Assembly: GCF_001423105.1 (NCBI RefSeq)
Contig: NZ_LMNV01000002.1
Span: forward strand, 1-64,000
DNA: 64,000 nt
Direction: 5' to 3'
DNA from: Frondihabitans sp. Leaf304
Lineage (GTDB): Bacteria > Actinomycetota > Actinomycetes > Actinomycetales > Microbacteriaceae
A program made the translations under genes and the position numbers. How positions within the stretch are numbered: position 1 is the stretch's first letter; every line of letters starts with the position of its first letter. The notes below the pieces were generated by a model. That model saw only the letters and a program-made list of their open reading frames with translations, made no database searches and had not been told where the DNA came from. Positions 37,198 through 47,000 of the stretch are shown here, piece by piece.

Positions 37198-37614
37198 ATG
37201 CCTTCTTTGACGTACGACGTGACCGTGAGCCGCGACGGCTCCGCCTGGCTCCTCGAGATCGCCCCGATCGGTGGTGTCGCCGAAGCCCGCTGGCTCGGCG
37301 AAGCCGAATCAGTGGCCCGCGCCTTCATCGCCGACTTCGAAGACGCCGACCCGGAGAAGATCGAGCTCGAGCTGACGGTCGTGTATCCCGGCGACGTCGC
37401 CGAGCAGCTCGACCGGGCCGAAGAGCTCCGGCGTACCTCCGACGAGGCGCTCGACGACGAGTGGGAGGCCCTTGGCCGAGCCGCACGCGCGCTCGACGAC
37501 GAGGGCGTCACCCGTCGCGATATCGGCGACATTCTCGGGCTGGCTGTGCCGAGGGTCCGGCGCATTCTGCGCGGCGGGCCGCGCGAGAACCAGTCGCGGC
37601 AAGACGCTCAGTAG
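37198..37614 (+). CDS. HicB-like protein with C-terminal HTH, no HicA partner
   Basis: A 138-residue protein. The N-terminal half MPSLTYDVTVSRDGSAWLLEI...VAEARWLGEAESVARAFIADF resembles the HicB partial RNase-H-like fold. The C-terminal part ALDDEGVTRRDIGDILGLAVPRVRRILRG is a helix-turn-helix. No HicA toxin gene lies next to it, so it is probably a solitary regulator. ATG at 37198 is used because the reading upstream is inside the palindrome. Confidence 0.75.
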   Translation: MPSLTYDVTVSRDGSAWLLEIAPIGGVAEARWLGEAESVARAFIADFEDADPEKIELELTVVYPGDVAEQLDRAEELRRTSDEALDDEWEALGRAARALDDEGVTRRDIGDILGLAVPRVRRILRGGPRENQSRQDAQ

Positions 37615-37677
37615 AGCTCGAAGCCGGGGCCGGCTGCCCGGGCGAGCCGTCGGATCCTGCGTTCGACCCGCAACGAA

Positions 37678-37737
37678 GACACCGCCTTCCGGCCAGAACG
37701 CCGTCGAAAGACGGGGTTTCTGCCGAAAGGCGGTGTC
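37678..37737. repeat. 60-nt nested palindrome (element 5), likely bidirectional terminator
   Basis: Arms GACACCGCCTT/AAGGCGGTGTC (37678-37688, 37727-37737) and CCGTC/GACGG (37701-37705, 37710-37714) with a GAAA loop share one centre; the intervening CAGAA/TTCTG also pair. It sits between convergent stops (HicB-like gene and DEAD-box gene), where a bidirectional terminator would be expected. Confidence 0.85.
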
Positions 37738-37754
37738 GAGCCCAGCCGAAGGGC

Positions 37755-39572
37755 TTAGTAGCGGGGCTTGCGGGCCGGGCGCTCGTCGCCGTACTCGCGA
37801 CGCGGGCGGTCTGAGCGCTCGGGGCGATCCGTCCGCTCGGTGCGAGCGCCGCCACTGCGGCGGTCGGGCCGGATCTCGATGAGCTTGCCGCTGATGCGGG
37901 TGTCTGTTAGGCGCTCCAAGACGCTGGGCGACATGTCGGCCGGCAGCTCGACGATCGAGAAGTCGGGTCGGATCGCGATCGCACCGAAGTCGTCGCGGCT
38001 CAGGCCACCCTCGTTGGCGAGGGCTCCGACGATCTGTCGCGGCTCGACGCGCTGACGACGACCCACCTCGATGCGGTACGGAGCCATCGGCTTCGTGGTG
38101 CGGGGGCGTCGCTCTCCGCGGTCTGCGCTGTCACGCTCGGGGCGGTCGCCACGATCCGGGCGGTCAGAGCGCTCGGGTCGCTCGTCGCGACGAGCGGCAC
38201 GCTCAGCCGCCGGATCGAGCAGAAGCGGGGTCTCGCCCTGGGCGACGACCGCGAGAGCCGCAGCCACATCGGCCTCGGGCACGTCGTGGTGCTCGACGTA
38301 GTGCGCGATGATGTCGCGGAACGCCGAGATGCGCGGCTCCTGCTCGAGCGCCGCGGTGATCGCGTCGTCGAAGCGGGTGAGGCGCGTCACGTTGACGTCT
38401 TCGACGCTCGGAAGCTGCATCTGAGTCAGGGGCTGGCGGGTGGCCTTCTCGATGGCGCCGAGGAGGCGACGCTCACGGGGCGTGACGAAGCTGATTGCGG
38501 CACCCGAACGACCGGCGCGACCCGTGCGGCCGATGCGGTGCACGTACGACTCGGTATCGATCGGAATGTCGTAGTTGACGACGTGGCTGATGCGGTCGAC
38601 GTCGAGACCGCGGGCGGCGACGTCGGTCGCCACGAGGATGTCGAGCTTGCCCGACTTCAACTGGTTGACCGTGCGCTCACGCTGAGCCTGGGCGACATCA
38701 CCCGAGATCGCCGCCGCCGAGTAACCACGTGCGCGCAGCTTTTCGGCAAGCGTCTCGGTCTCGCTCTTCGTGCGGACGAAGATGATCATGCCCTCGAAGT
38801 TCTCGACCTCGAGGATTCGGGTCAGGGCATCGACCTTCTGCGGGTACGAGACCATCAGGTAGCGCTGGGTCGTGTTGGCCGAGGTCGTGGTCTTCTGCTT
38901 GACCGTGATCTCTTCGGCGTCGTTCAGGTACTGCTTCGAGATGCGACGGATCTGCGACGGCATCGTCGCGGAGAACAGCGCGACCTGCTTGTCGTCGGGA
39001 GTGTCGGCGAGAATGGTCTCGACGTCTTCCGCGAAGCCCATCTTGAGCATCTCGTCAGCCTCGTCGAGCACGAGGTACTTCAGCTCGGAGAGGTCGAGAG
39101 TGCCTTTGGCGAGGTGGTCCATGATGCGGCCGGGGGTGCCGACGACGACGTGGACGCCGCGGCGGAGAGCCGACAGCTGCACGCCATAGGCCTGCCCGCC
39201 GTAGACCGGAAGAACGTGGACGCCGCGCATGCCCGAGGCGAACTGCTCGAAGGCTTCGCAGACCTGGAGCGCGAGCTCACGGGTGGGGGAGAGGACGAGA
39301 GCCTGGGGCTTCTTCGCACTGACATCGAGGCGCGACAGGATCGGCAGCGCGAAAGCGGCGGTCTTGCCGGTACCGGTCTGAGCGAGACCGACGACATCGC
39401 GGCCGGATAGGAGCGTCGGTATAGTCGCGGCCTGAATAGCGGAAGGCGTCTCGTACCCGATGTCGCGCACCGCCTTCAGGACGGCGTCGCTCAACCCCAG
39501 ATCCGCGAACGTCAGGGGGTTCTCGGTCGTCTCGGTCGCTTCGGCCTCGATCGGGGCATTTTCATCACTCAC
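37755..39572 (-). CDS. deaD: DEAD-box ATP-dependent RNA helicase (DeaD/CsdA-like)
   Basis: The helicase unwinds RNA in ribosome assembly and mRNA decay. Motifs in order are the Q motif region (YETPSAIQAATIP), AQTGTGKTAAF, PTRELALQ, VLDEADEML, SAT, RGLDVDRISHVVNYD and HRIGRTGRAG. The C-terminal quarter has an Arg/Asp/Glu-rich linker, then a DbpA-type RNA-binding domain (YRIEVGRRQRVEPRQIVGALANEGGLSRDDFGAIAI) and an Arg-rich tail. 605 residues, start GTG at 39572. Cold-shock control is usual for the family, but no cold-shock box could be identified. Confidence 0.93.
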   Translation of the reverse strand: MSDENAPIEAEATETTENPLTFADLGLSDAVLKAVRDIGYETPSAIQAATIPTLLSGRDVVGLAQTGTGKTAAFALPILSRLDVSAKKPQALVLSPTRELALQVCEAFEQFASGMRGVHVLPVYGGQAYGVQLSALRRGVHVVVGTPGRIMDHLAKGTLDLSELKYLVLDEADEMLKMGFAEDVETILADTPDDKQVALFSATMPSQIRRISKQYLNDAEEITVKQKTTTSANTTQRYLMVSYPQKVDALTRILEVENFEGMIIFVRTKSETETLAEKLRARGYSAAAISGDVAQAQRERTVNQLKSGKLDILVATDVAARGLDVDRISHVVNYDIPIDTESYVHRIGRTGRAGRSGAAISFVTPRERRLLGAIEKATRQPLTQMQLPSVEDVNVTRLTRFDDAITAALEQEPRISAFRDIIAHYVEHHDVPEADVAAALAVVAQGETPLLLDPAAERAARRDERPERSDRPDRGDRPERDSADRGERRPRTTKPMAPYRIEVGRRQRVEPRQIVGALANEGGLSRDDFGAIAIRPDFSIVELPADMSPSVLERLTDTRISGKLIEIRPDRRSGGARTERTDRPERSDRPRREYGDERPARKPRY

Positions 39573-39615
39573 TGTATAGACCGTAGTCGCTCTCGGCCCC
39601 TCCCAGGCACGCCCC

Positions 39616-39621
39616 TATACT
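39616..39621 (+). promoter_or_regulatory. -10 box of a leaderless membrane-protein gene
   Basis: TATACT, an almost perfect -10 hexamer, ends 6 nt before the ATG at 39628 with no ribosome site between. Confidence 0.6.
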
Positions 39622-39627
39622 CCTGGC

Positions 39628-40095
39628 ATGCGAATCGTGCGTAACGGCTACAAATTCCTCTTCCTTTTCGCTGCTTTCGTCGTGCTCGGGATCGGCACGA
39701 CCCTCTTGGGCGAGGTGCCCTCGCTCGCGGTGGCCGCCGCCTGGATCGGTGTTGCCGTGACGCCCCTCGTCGTGGTCATCGCCACCAGGGTCTTCCGGGT
39801 GCCGGAGGAAGACACCGTCAGCCCGCGACCGCTCTGGCGGATGACTGGTCGGCCCACCGCCGGCTTCGTCTTGGGCAGCGTCTTGGCCCTCAACATCATC
39901 GCCACCGTCTGGATCGAGATCTACGGTCGGACCATCGGCGCATCCGACTACTCGACAATCGACGGCCCCGGCGGATTGCCCGTGCTCATCGTCGACCTGC
40001 TCGTGTGCGGGGTGATCGCCGTGCTGTACTTCCGTTCGTCGATTCGCCTCACTCGGGAGGGCTCACCGGCCGCCGGAGCCGCTCCCGTCGGCTAG
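39628..40095 (+). CDS. Small integral membrane protein
   Basis: A 155-residue protein with about four transmembrane helices: FLFLFAAFVVLGIGTTLL, LAVAAAWIGVAVTPLVVVIATRVF, FVLGSVLALNIIATVWIEIYG and LIVDLLVCGVIAVLYF. No catalytic motifs are seen. It has its own -10 box and is convergent with the APC permease. Function unknown. Confidence 0.8.
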   Translation: MRIVRNGYKFLFLFAAFVVLGIGTTLLGEVPSLAVAAAWIGVAVTPLVVVIATRVFRVPEEDTVSPRPLWRMTGRPTAGFVLGSVLALNIIATVWIEIYGRTIGASDYSTIDGPGGLPVLIVDLLVCGVIAVLYFRSSIRLTREGSPAAGAAPVG

Positions 40096-40102
40096 ATCCG
40101 GT

Positions 40103-41560
40103 TCAGGCTGTCGTCGACGTCTCGTCTTGCGCGGCGGCCGTCTCGGTCGGCTCGCCCTCGAGTGAACCTCGGCGGCGCCGCACGACGAAGGTGACCGCCC
40201 ACAGCACGACTCCGATCACCAGCAGTGCTCCAGCGATGCTGTATTGCTCGCTGCCGCGGCCCGACGACCAGGGCAGGACGAGCCAGAGGCACGCGCTGAT
40301 CCCGATCACGGGGAGCACGGATCCGGCGTGGAAGTGGTTCTGCCGCACGGTGTCGCGACGGAGCTTGAGCACGACGAAGTTGACTACGGCGAAGACCGTC
40401 AGGAGCAGCAGCGACGTGGTGCCGCCCAGCACGGCGACGATCGGTGACTCGGGCGACAGCGACACGTAACCGATCAGCAGCAGGCTGAGGCCCGTGGTGA
40501 ACAGGATCGACGCCCAGGGCGTCTGGTTCTTCGCGTGCACCTTCGATAGAAAGCCCGGTAAGACGTTCTGCTTGGCCATGCCGTACAGCAGGCGGCTGGC
40601 CATCATCATGTTGATGAGGGCAGAGTTCGCGACCGCGAACATCGAGATGAACGGCAGCAGGGATCCGATGGGGAACCCGGGTGCGGCCGTCTCGACCACG
40701 GTTACCAGCGGAGTCTCGTTGTCGGCCAGTTCGCCGATCGGCACGACCGCCACGGCGCAAAGGGCGACGAGCACGTAGATGACCGCAGTGATGCCCAGCC
40801 CCGTGAGCATGACCCTGGGGAAGATCCGGCTGGGATCTTTCGTCTCTTCGGCCATGTTGACCGAGTCTTCGAAGCCGACCATGGCGAAGAAGGCCAGGCT
40901 CGTCGCGGCCGAGATGCTGAGGAGGAGGGTCTTGTCGCCCGGCGTCTCGAACAGCACGACGCGCGAGAAATCGGCGTTGCCACCCGTGATGGCGTACAGG
41001 CCGATCAGGATCACCATCACGAGCCCCGACAGCTCGACGAGGGTCAGTACGACGTTCGCCTTGACGCTCTCGGAGACGCCACGGAAGTTGATGAGCATGA
41101 CGAGCAGCATGAAGCCCATCGCGATGAGCATGATCGTGCCGTTGCCGAGCTCGACGTCGATGCCCACGGCGAGGTTCGCGGCGAACGCGCGCGCTGCCGT
41201 GGAGGCGGAGGTGATGCCCGAGCACATCACGATGAAGGTCACGATGAACGTGACGAAGTGGACGCCGAATGCCTTGTGCACATAGAGCGCGGCACCGGCG
41301 GTCTGAGGATATTTCGTGACGAGTTCAAGGTAGGAGAAGGCTGTGACCAGGGCCACGCCGAATGCGATGAGGAACGGCAGCCAGGCGGCACCGCCGACTT
41401 CGGCCGCGACCTGCCCCGTGAGTGCGTAGACCCCGGTGCCGAGGATGTCGCCGACGATGAAGAGGAGGAGGAGCTTCGGCCCGATGGCCCTCTTGAGCTC
41501 GGTCGGTTGCTCGCTGTTCGGGGCCGGGCGGCCCGCGGGTGCCCGCGTTATCGACGACAT
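40103..41560 (-). CDS. APC-superfamily amino acid permease
   Basis: A 485-residue transporter with about twelve helices. The first helix has the substrate-binding glycine motif GDILGTGVYALTGQVAAEVGG, and the APC signature FSYLELVTKYPQTAGAALYVHKAFG follows. It resembles YfnA/cationic amino acid transporter-like members. The substrate is probably an amino acid taken up with protons; which one cannot be told. ATG at 41560 has GGAGG 6 nt upstream. It stands alone; the 256-nt gap behind it (41561-41816) shows nothing clear. Confidence 0.88.
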   Translation of the reverse strand: MSSITRAPAGRPAPNSEQPTELKRAIGPKLLLLFIVGDILGTGVYALTGQVAAEVGGAAWLPFLIAFGVALVTAFSYLELVTKYPQTAGAALYVHKAFGVHFVTFIVTFIVMCSGITSASTAARAFAANLAVGIDVELGNGTIMLIAMGFMLLVMLINFRGVSESVKANVVLTLVELSGLVMVILIGLYAITGGNADFSRVVLFETPGDKTLLLSISAATSLAFFAMVGFEDSVNMAEETKDPSRIFPRVMLTGLGITAVIYVLVALCAVAVVPIGELADNETPLVTVVETAAPGFPIGSLLPFISMFAVANSALINMMMASRLLYGMAKQNVLPGFLSKVHAKNQTPWASILFTTGLSLLLIGYVSLSPESPIVAVLGGTTSLLLLTVFAVVNFVVLKLRRDTVRQNHFHAGSVLPVIGISACLWLVLPWSSGRGSEQYSIAGALLVIGVVLWAVTFVVRRRRGSLEGEPTETAAAQDETSTTA

Positions 41561-41816
41561 GAAAACCTCCGGAATCGGCTGGTGCTCGGGTCTTTCGGTT
41601 CACGCCATACTGCTGCCCGCCACCGACATTCGCCATGTCAGAGTCAGAGATTGCAGGGCGTGCACACTTCAGCCATCGTCCGTTTTGGCCTGCGTCACAC
41701 GCTGGCGTTCTGCGCGCCGCGGGGACCTTACCGACGCGCAACGGACAGAGAAACGTGCCGCGGCGCGTCTCCGTGACCGTGCCACGTCTGCTGACGCACG
41801 TGTTCCCTGCGCGGGG

Positions 41817-44033
41817 TTACCCGACGATGGCGAGCGCGAACGGGAGCACGGAGTCGGCGCCCGCCGCACGAAGCACGCGACCGGCGACCGTCATGCTCCA
41901 TCTGCTGTCGATGAGATCGTCGACGAGGAGCACCGGCCCGTGCTGCTCGGCCAGGGCGGTGGCGAGAGACGGCCCGACCTCGAACGCCCTCCAGACGTCG
42001 GCGAGGCGATAGACGCTGTTTCCGCCGCGCTCGCCGGGGGCGCGTGGCACCTGGTGGGTGACCTCGCCAGGGCCGTCCGCCCCTGCCCCGGCTCCCGACC
42101 CCGGCTCCAGCCTCGTCGAGCTCAACGACCCGAGCAGCGGAATGCGGCCCACAGACGAAAGTGCCTCAGCCAGTGATGCCACGAGAAGCGGATGTGACGA
42201 CGACGGCATCGCGACGATTCCTGTCGGTCGTTCCGCCCACGGCCATTCGGTCAGAACCCGGATGCACCCGTCGAGGAGGCCCTTCGTGAGGGGAGCGTCG
42301 GGTCGGCCGGGGGAGAAGACCTCACGGAGTGTGGTACCCCAGCCGAGGTCGGTCAGTCGGGCCAGCGCTCGCCCGGGCTCGACGCGCTCGGCCGGGGAGA
42401 TCTTGCCGCGGAGGCTCACCCCGGCTCGGTCGGCACCCGTCGGCCACTGCGCTCGCGGCTCGATCTCGACTCCGACACGATCGAGGGCTCCCGTGGCTTG
42501 ATCGGAGGCCGAGGCGGCGACGTCGGTCGGAAACCAGACGCCGGCGCAGACATCGCACCGCCCGCACGGGGTCGCTGCGGGATCGTCGAGATCGGCTTGA
42601 AGGAGCTGCATGCGGCACACGGCTCCCTCCTGGTATCGGAGCATCGACTCCTGCTCAGCCAGCCGAGCTGCGGCGATGCGTTCATAGCGATCTCGGTCGT
42701 AGCTCCACGGCACGCCCGTCGAGATCCAGCCACCCTGCACTTTGCTGACGGCCCCGTCGACGTCGAGCACTTTGAGCATCAACTCGAGGGGCGTTCGCTT
42801 GATGTCGACTCGAGCCTCGAGGGCCGGAGTCGAGAGCGGCTTGTCGGAGAGCTCGGCGAGGACCGCGGAGGCCCGCGCCTCCGACGGCATGGACGCGGTG
42901 GCGAAGTACTGCCAGATCTCAGTGTCTTCCCGCCCAGGCAGGAGAAGCACGTCGGCGTTATCGGTGGCTCGACCCGCTCGCCCGATCTGCTGGTAGTAGG
43001 CCACTGGCGACGACGGCGCCCCCAGATGAAGAACGAAACCGAGATCGGGCTTGTCGAAGCCCATGCCGAGAGCGCTCGTGGCGACGAGAGCCTTCAGGTC
43101 GTTGCTTTTGAGCCGCTGCTCGAGCTGTTCGCGCTCTTCCGGGTCGGTCCGCCCGGAATACGAGCGGACGTCGTACCCGGCATCGCGGAGCAAGCGGGCT
43201 GTGTCGTCGGCGGCCGAGATCGTCAGCGTGTAGATGATGCCCGAGCCGGGCAGCTCGCCGAGGTGGTCGACGAGCCACCCGAGCCGGTCGCGGCTCGACG
43301 GAAGCGTCAAGACACCGAGCCGCAGGGAGGCGCGAGCGAGCGAGCCCCGGATCGTCACGACCTCGGCGCCAGCGGCGAGCTGCTCCTCGACGTCGGCGAC
43401 GACGCGCGCGTTGGCCGTCGCGGTCGTGGCCAGCACCGGAACCTCGTGCGGCAGAGTGCGAATGAGCTCGGCGAGCCGACGGTAGTCGGGACGGAAGTCG
43501 TGCCCCCAGTCGGAGATGCAGTGGGCTTCGTCGACCACGAGCATGCCGAGTGTTCGCAGCAGTTCGGGCATTTGCTCGTCACGGAATCGAGGGTTGTTCA
43601 GGCGCTCGGGGGAGACGAGGAGCACGTCGATCTCGCCCGCGGCGATCTTCCGCTGCACGTCGCCCCACTCGTGGGCGTTGGCCGAGTTGACGGCGGCCGC
43701 GCGCACTCCGGCACGAGCGGCGGCGGCCACCTGATCGCGCATGAGCGCTAAGAGAGGGCTGACGAGGAGGGTCGGGCCGGATCCTCGTCGCCGAAGCAGG
43801 AGGGTCGCGATGAAGTACACCGCCGATTTGCCCCAGCCGGTGCGTTGTACGACGAGTGCTCGTCGTCGGTCGGCGACGAGCGCTCGGATGGCCTCGAGCT
43901 GGCCGTCGTGGAAGACGGCGTCGGCTCGACCGGTGAGGGCTCGGAGGAGTTCAAGGGCCTCGGCATCAAGGGCCTCAGCATCAAGGGATGTGGGGGTCGT
44001 GGCCGTCGCGGTGTCGGCAGAGGGCGTCGACAT
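41817..44033 (-). CDS. recQ: RecQ-family ATP-dependent DNA helicase with C-terminal phosphoribosyltransferase-like domain
   Basis: The 738-residue protein has RecQ motifs: I TGWGKSAVYFI, II VVDEAHCISDWGHDFRPDYRRL, a QQIGRAGRA motif VI, and the zinc-binding Cys cluster CRMQLLQ...CGRCDVCAGVW. The last roughly 190 residues are a type I phosphoribosyltransferase-like domain with the PRPP motif VLLVDDLIDSRWSMTVAGRVLR. This fusion is known from actinobacteria but its use is unknown; it may bind nucleotides. The ATG shares one base with the stop of the SNF2 gene (TGATG at 44035-44031), so both helicases are coupled. Confidence 0.92.
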   Translation of the reverse strand: MSTPSADTATATTPTSLDAEALDAEALELLRALTGRADAVFHDGQLEAIRALVADRRRALVVQRTGWGKSAVYFIATLLLRRRGSGPTLLVSPLLALMRDQVAAAARAGVRAAAVNSANAHEWGDVQRKIAAGEIDVLLVSPERLNNPRFRDEQMPELLRTLGMLVVDEAHCISDWGHDFRPDYRRLAELIRTLPHEVPVLATTATANARVVADVEEQLAAGAEVVTIRGSLARASLRLGVLTLPSSRDRLGWLVDHLGELPGSGIIYTLTISAADDTARLLRDAGYDVRSYSGRTDPEEREQLEQRLKSNDLKALVATSALGMGFDKPDLGFVLHLGAPSSPVAYYQQIGRAGRATDNADVLLLPGREDTEIWQYFATASMPSEARASAVLAELSDKPLSTPALEARVDIKRTPLELMLKVLDVDGAVSKVQGGWISTGVPWSYDRDRYERIAAARLAEQESMLRYQEGAVCRMQLLQADLDDPAATPCGRCDVCAGVWFPTDVAASASDQATGALDRVGVEIEPRAQWPTGADRAGVSLRGKISPAERVEPGRALARLTDLGWGTTLREVFSPGRPDAPLTKGLLDGCIRVLTEWPWAERPTGIVAMPSSSHPLLVASLAEALSSVGRIPLLGSLSSTRLEPGSGAGAGADGPGEVTHQVPRAPGERGGNSVYRLADVWRAFEVGPSLATALAEQHGPVLLVDDLIDSRWSMTVAGRVLRAAGADSVLPFALAIVG

Positions 44034-47000
44034 CAGGCCTCCAGCAGACCGCGGATGTCGTCGACGGTGAGCGCGCCACCGAATGCTGCCTCGTCGTCGC
44101 TCATCATGGCGTCGAACAGCTTCGCCTTCGTTTCTTTCAGGGCCATGACCTTCTCCTCGATGGTGTCGTTGGCGATCATCCGGTAGACCATGACGTTCGA
44201 CGTCTGGCCGATGCGGTGCGTGCGGTCGATCGCCTGGGCTTCGGAGGCGGGGTTCCACCAGGGGTCGAGCAGGAACACGTAATCCGCTTCGGTCAGGTTC
44301 AGGCCGAAGCCGCCCGCCTTCAGGCTGATCAGGAATACCGGGGCCGAGCCCGACTTGAACTCGTCGATGACTTCGCCGCGTTTGCGGGTGCCGCCGTCGA
44401 GGTAGGCGTGGGCGATTCCGGCCCGATCGAGTCGGTCTGCGACGAGCGAGAGGTATGAGGTGAACTGGCTGAAAATCAGAGCACGATGACCGCCCGCCAC
44501 GACATCGACGAGCTCATCGAGGAGAACATCGAGCTTGGACGACGGAATACCGCTGTATTTGTCGCCGTCGATCAATGACGCGTCGAGGGCGAGCATTCGC
44601 AGCAGTGTCAGAGAACGGAACACGATGAACCTGTTGCGATCGAGGTCGTCGACGAGATCGAGCAGCTTCATCCGCTCGCGCTGCAGGACGAGGTCGTAGA
44701 GCTTGCGGTGCGCCGGAGCCAGATCGACTCGGAGTATCTGCTCTTGCTTCGCGGGCAGCTCGGAGGCCACGAGCTCTTTCGTGCGACGAAGCATGAGCGG
44801 CCTTATTCGTCGCCGGAGTCGTGCCAGCAGATCGGGCCGCTCGTTCAGCTCGATGGGCTTGAGATACTCCTCGGTGAAGCGGAGACCTGTCGTCAATAGG
44901 CCTGGCGAGACCACATGAAAGAGCGCCCAGAGATCCATGAGGTCGTTTTCGAGTGGCGTGCCGGTGATGGCGAGTTTGAACGGAGCCTTGAGGTCGACGG
45001 CCGCTTTGTGCGCTTTTGACCGGTGATTCTTGATCATCTGCGCCTCGTCGAGCACCAGGCCGCTCCACTCGACCTCTTGGTAGCGGGCGAGGTCGAGACG
45101 GAGCAGAGCGTACGAGGTGACCACGACGTCGTTGTCGCGGGCGATGTCGTCGAACCTCTGTCGGCTCTTGGCCACGGTCGACGTGATGCCGGTGACGCGA
45201 AGAGAGGGAGTGAAGCGATTCGCCTCAGCGACCCAGTTCGACACCACCGAGGTGGGGGCGACGACGAGAAAGGGGCGAGAAGGATCCGTCGCACCCGCCT
45301 CGGCGGAACGCGCCTTGGCATGGGCGATGAGCGCGAGGGTCTGAAGCGTCTTACCGAGCCCCATGTCGTCGGCCAGGACTCCGCCGAGCCCGTGCTCGAG
45401 GAGGAACGCGAGCCAGCGGAACCCCTCGACCTGGTACGGACGGAGTTCGGCTTGGACCGCTGACGGAACGAGGATGTCGGCGATCTGTTCGCCCGCTGCG
45501 ATTCGATTCAGGCCGTCGGTCGTCTCGCGCCATGATTCGGCCTGGTAGGTCTCGTCGGCGAGCTCCTCGAACTCCGACCAGAGGCTGGCCTGGTACCGAC
45601 TTATTGTGAGCTCGCCTGTCTCCCACTCGTCGAGGGCCTCCGCCTCGGCGATGAGGCGCTTCAGCTCGTCGAAGACGGGCTGCTTCAGGGAGAGGTAGGT
45701 CTTGTCGACGAGGAGGAGCTTGTCGCGACCCTTCGATAGAGCGGTGAAGAGCGGGGCGAAAGGAATAGTGCGCCCCTCGACCGTGACCATGACCCCGAGA
45801 TCGAACCAGTCTCGGCGGTCGGTCTCCACAGTCGTCACGGCCAGTTTCGGCGTCGCAGTGAGCTCGCGATAGTCGGGCTTCTCACCGAGCTGGACGATTC
45901 GGAGATCTTCGCGGGATTCGAGTACCGGAAGCACAGTCGAGACGAACTCGGCCGCATCTAGACCGTGCAAAACGAGTGCAGTCGGGGCGCCACCGAGGTC
46001 GTCTTCGAGAGTCTCGGGCACGGAATGGGCGGCAAGCGGTTCGGTCAGCCCTGCTGCGATCCACGCCCAGTGGAGTTCGAGTCGGTCGCCCTCGGCGAAG
46101 CTGATCGTCAGCGTCAGCATCGGTGGCTCGATCTCGGGCAGCCGCACCGAGGCGTTAGAGCTGACGACCGGAATTGCGCGCGACAGTCGCGGGTAGAAGT
46201 CGGTGAGGAACTCGTCGCGCCCCTCGGGAGGCACGTCGATCGCGCCCTGCGCTCTGAGGAGTGACCTCACCTCCTCGGCGAGATGCCCGGTTGGAGCGAG
46301 CACGAAGTGGGGCGCCGGGTTGAACGAGGCCCTGTAGACGCCATGATCGGCGATGAGACCGAGCTCTCTCGACGGCACGGTGAGGTCGTCGATGACGACG
46401 GTGGGCTCGACGTGGAGAGTACCGGCCGCCACACCGGCCTCGCCCACCGGAATCGATTCGGCGACATCGAGCGTGACCCGACCCGACCCCGCCACCCTGA
46501 CGTCGGTCTCGCGCTTGCCAGTGACGAGGTCGATGCCGAGCCGGGCCCCCTCGGCGAGGAGCGGCCAGAGAAGCGGGCTCGCGAAATCGTCGAGGTAGAG
46601 CCAGTCGGCCTCGCCGGGCACGTAGGCGTCGCGCGCGGAACGGTGAAGCGACTGGAACTGCCCGAACCATCGGTGCTGCTCCGCACTGACCCCGAGGCGG
46701 TTCAGTGAATAGGGCAGGGTCGTCCATGTCAGATTGCTTCGCGTCCAGTTGCCGGCCGCGCTCTTCGTGACGGGCCGCATACCAAGACGGAGGGAGGCGC
46801 CCGCTGAAAGGGCGCTCCGCGCCGAAGCCGCCCTGGACGTCGGGGCGCCCCAGCGCGCCGAGTGACTGCGCGACCTCTCACGCAATTCGAACTGGAGGCC
46901 CATCGGGGTCGCCGGTGCGCTGAGCGGAGACGTGCCCCGGGTCAGGGCGCCGAGAGCCGTTCGCCAGACCGGTGCGGCCTCGGTGGGGAGCAAAACAGCC

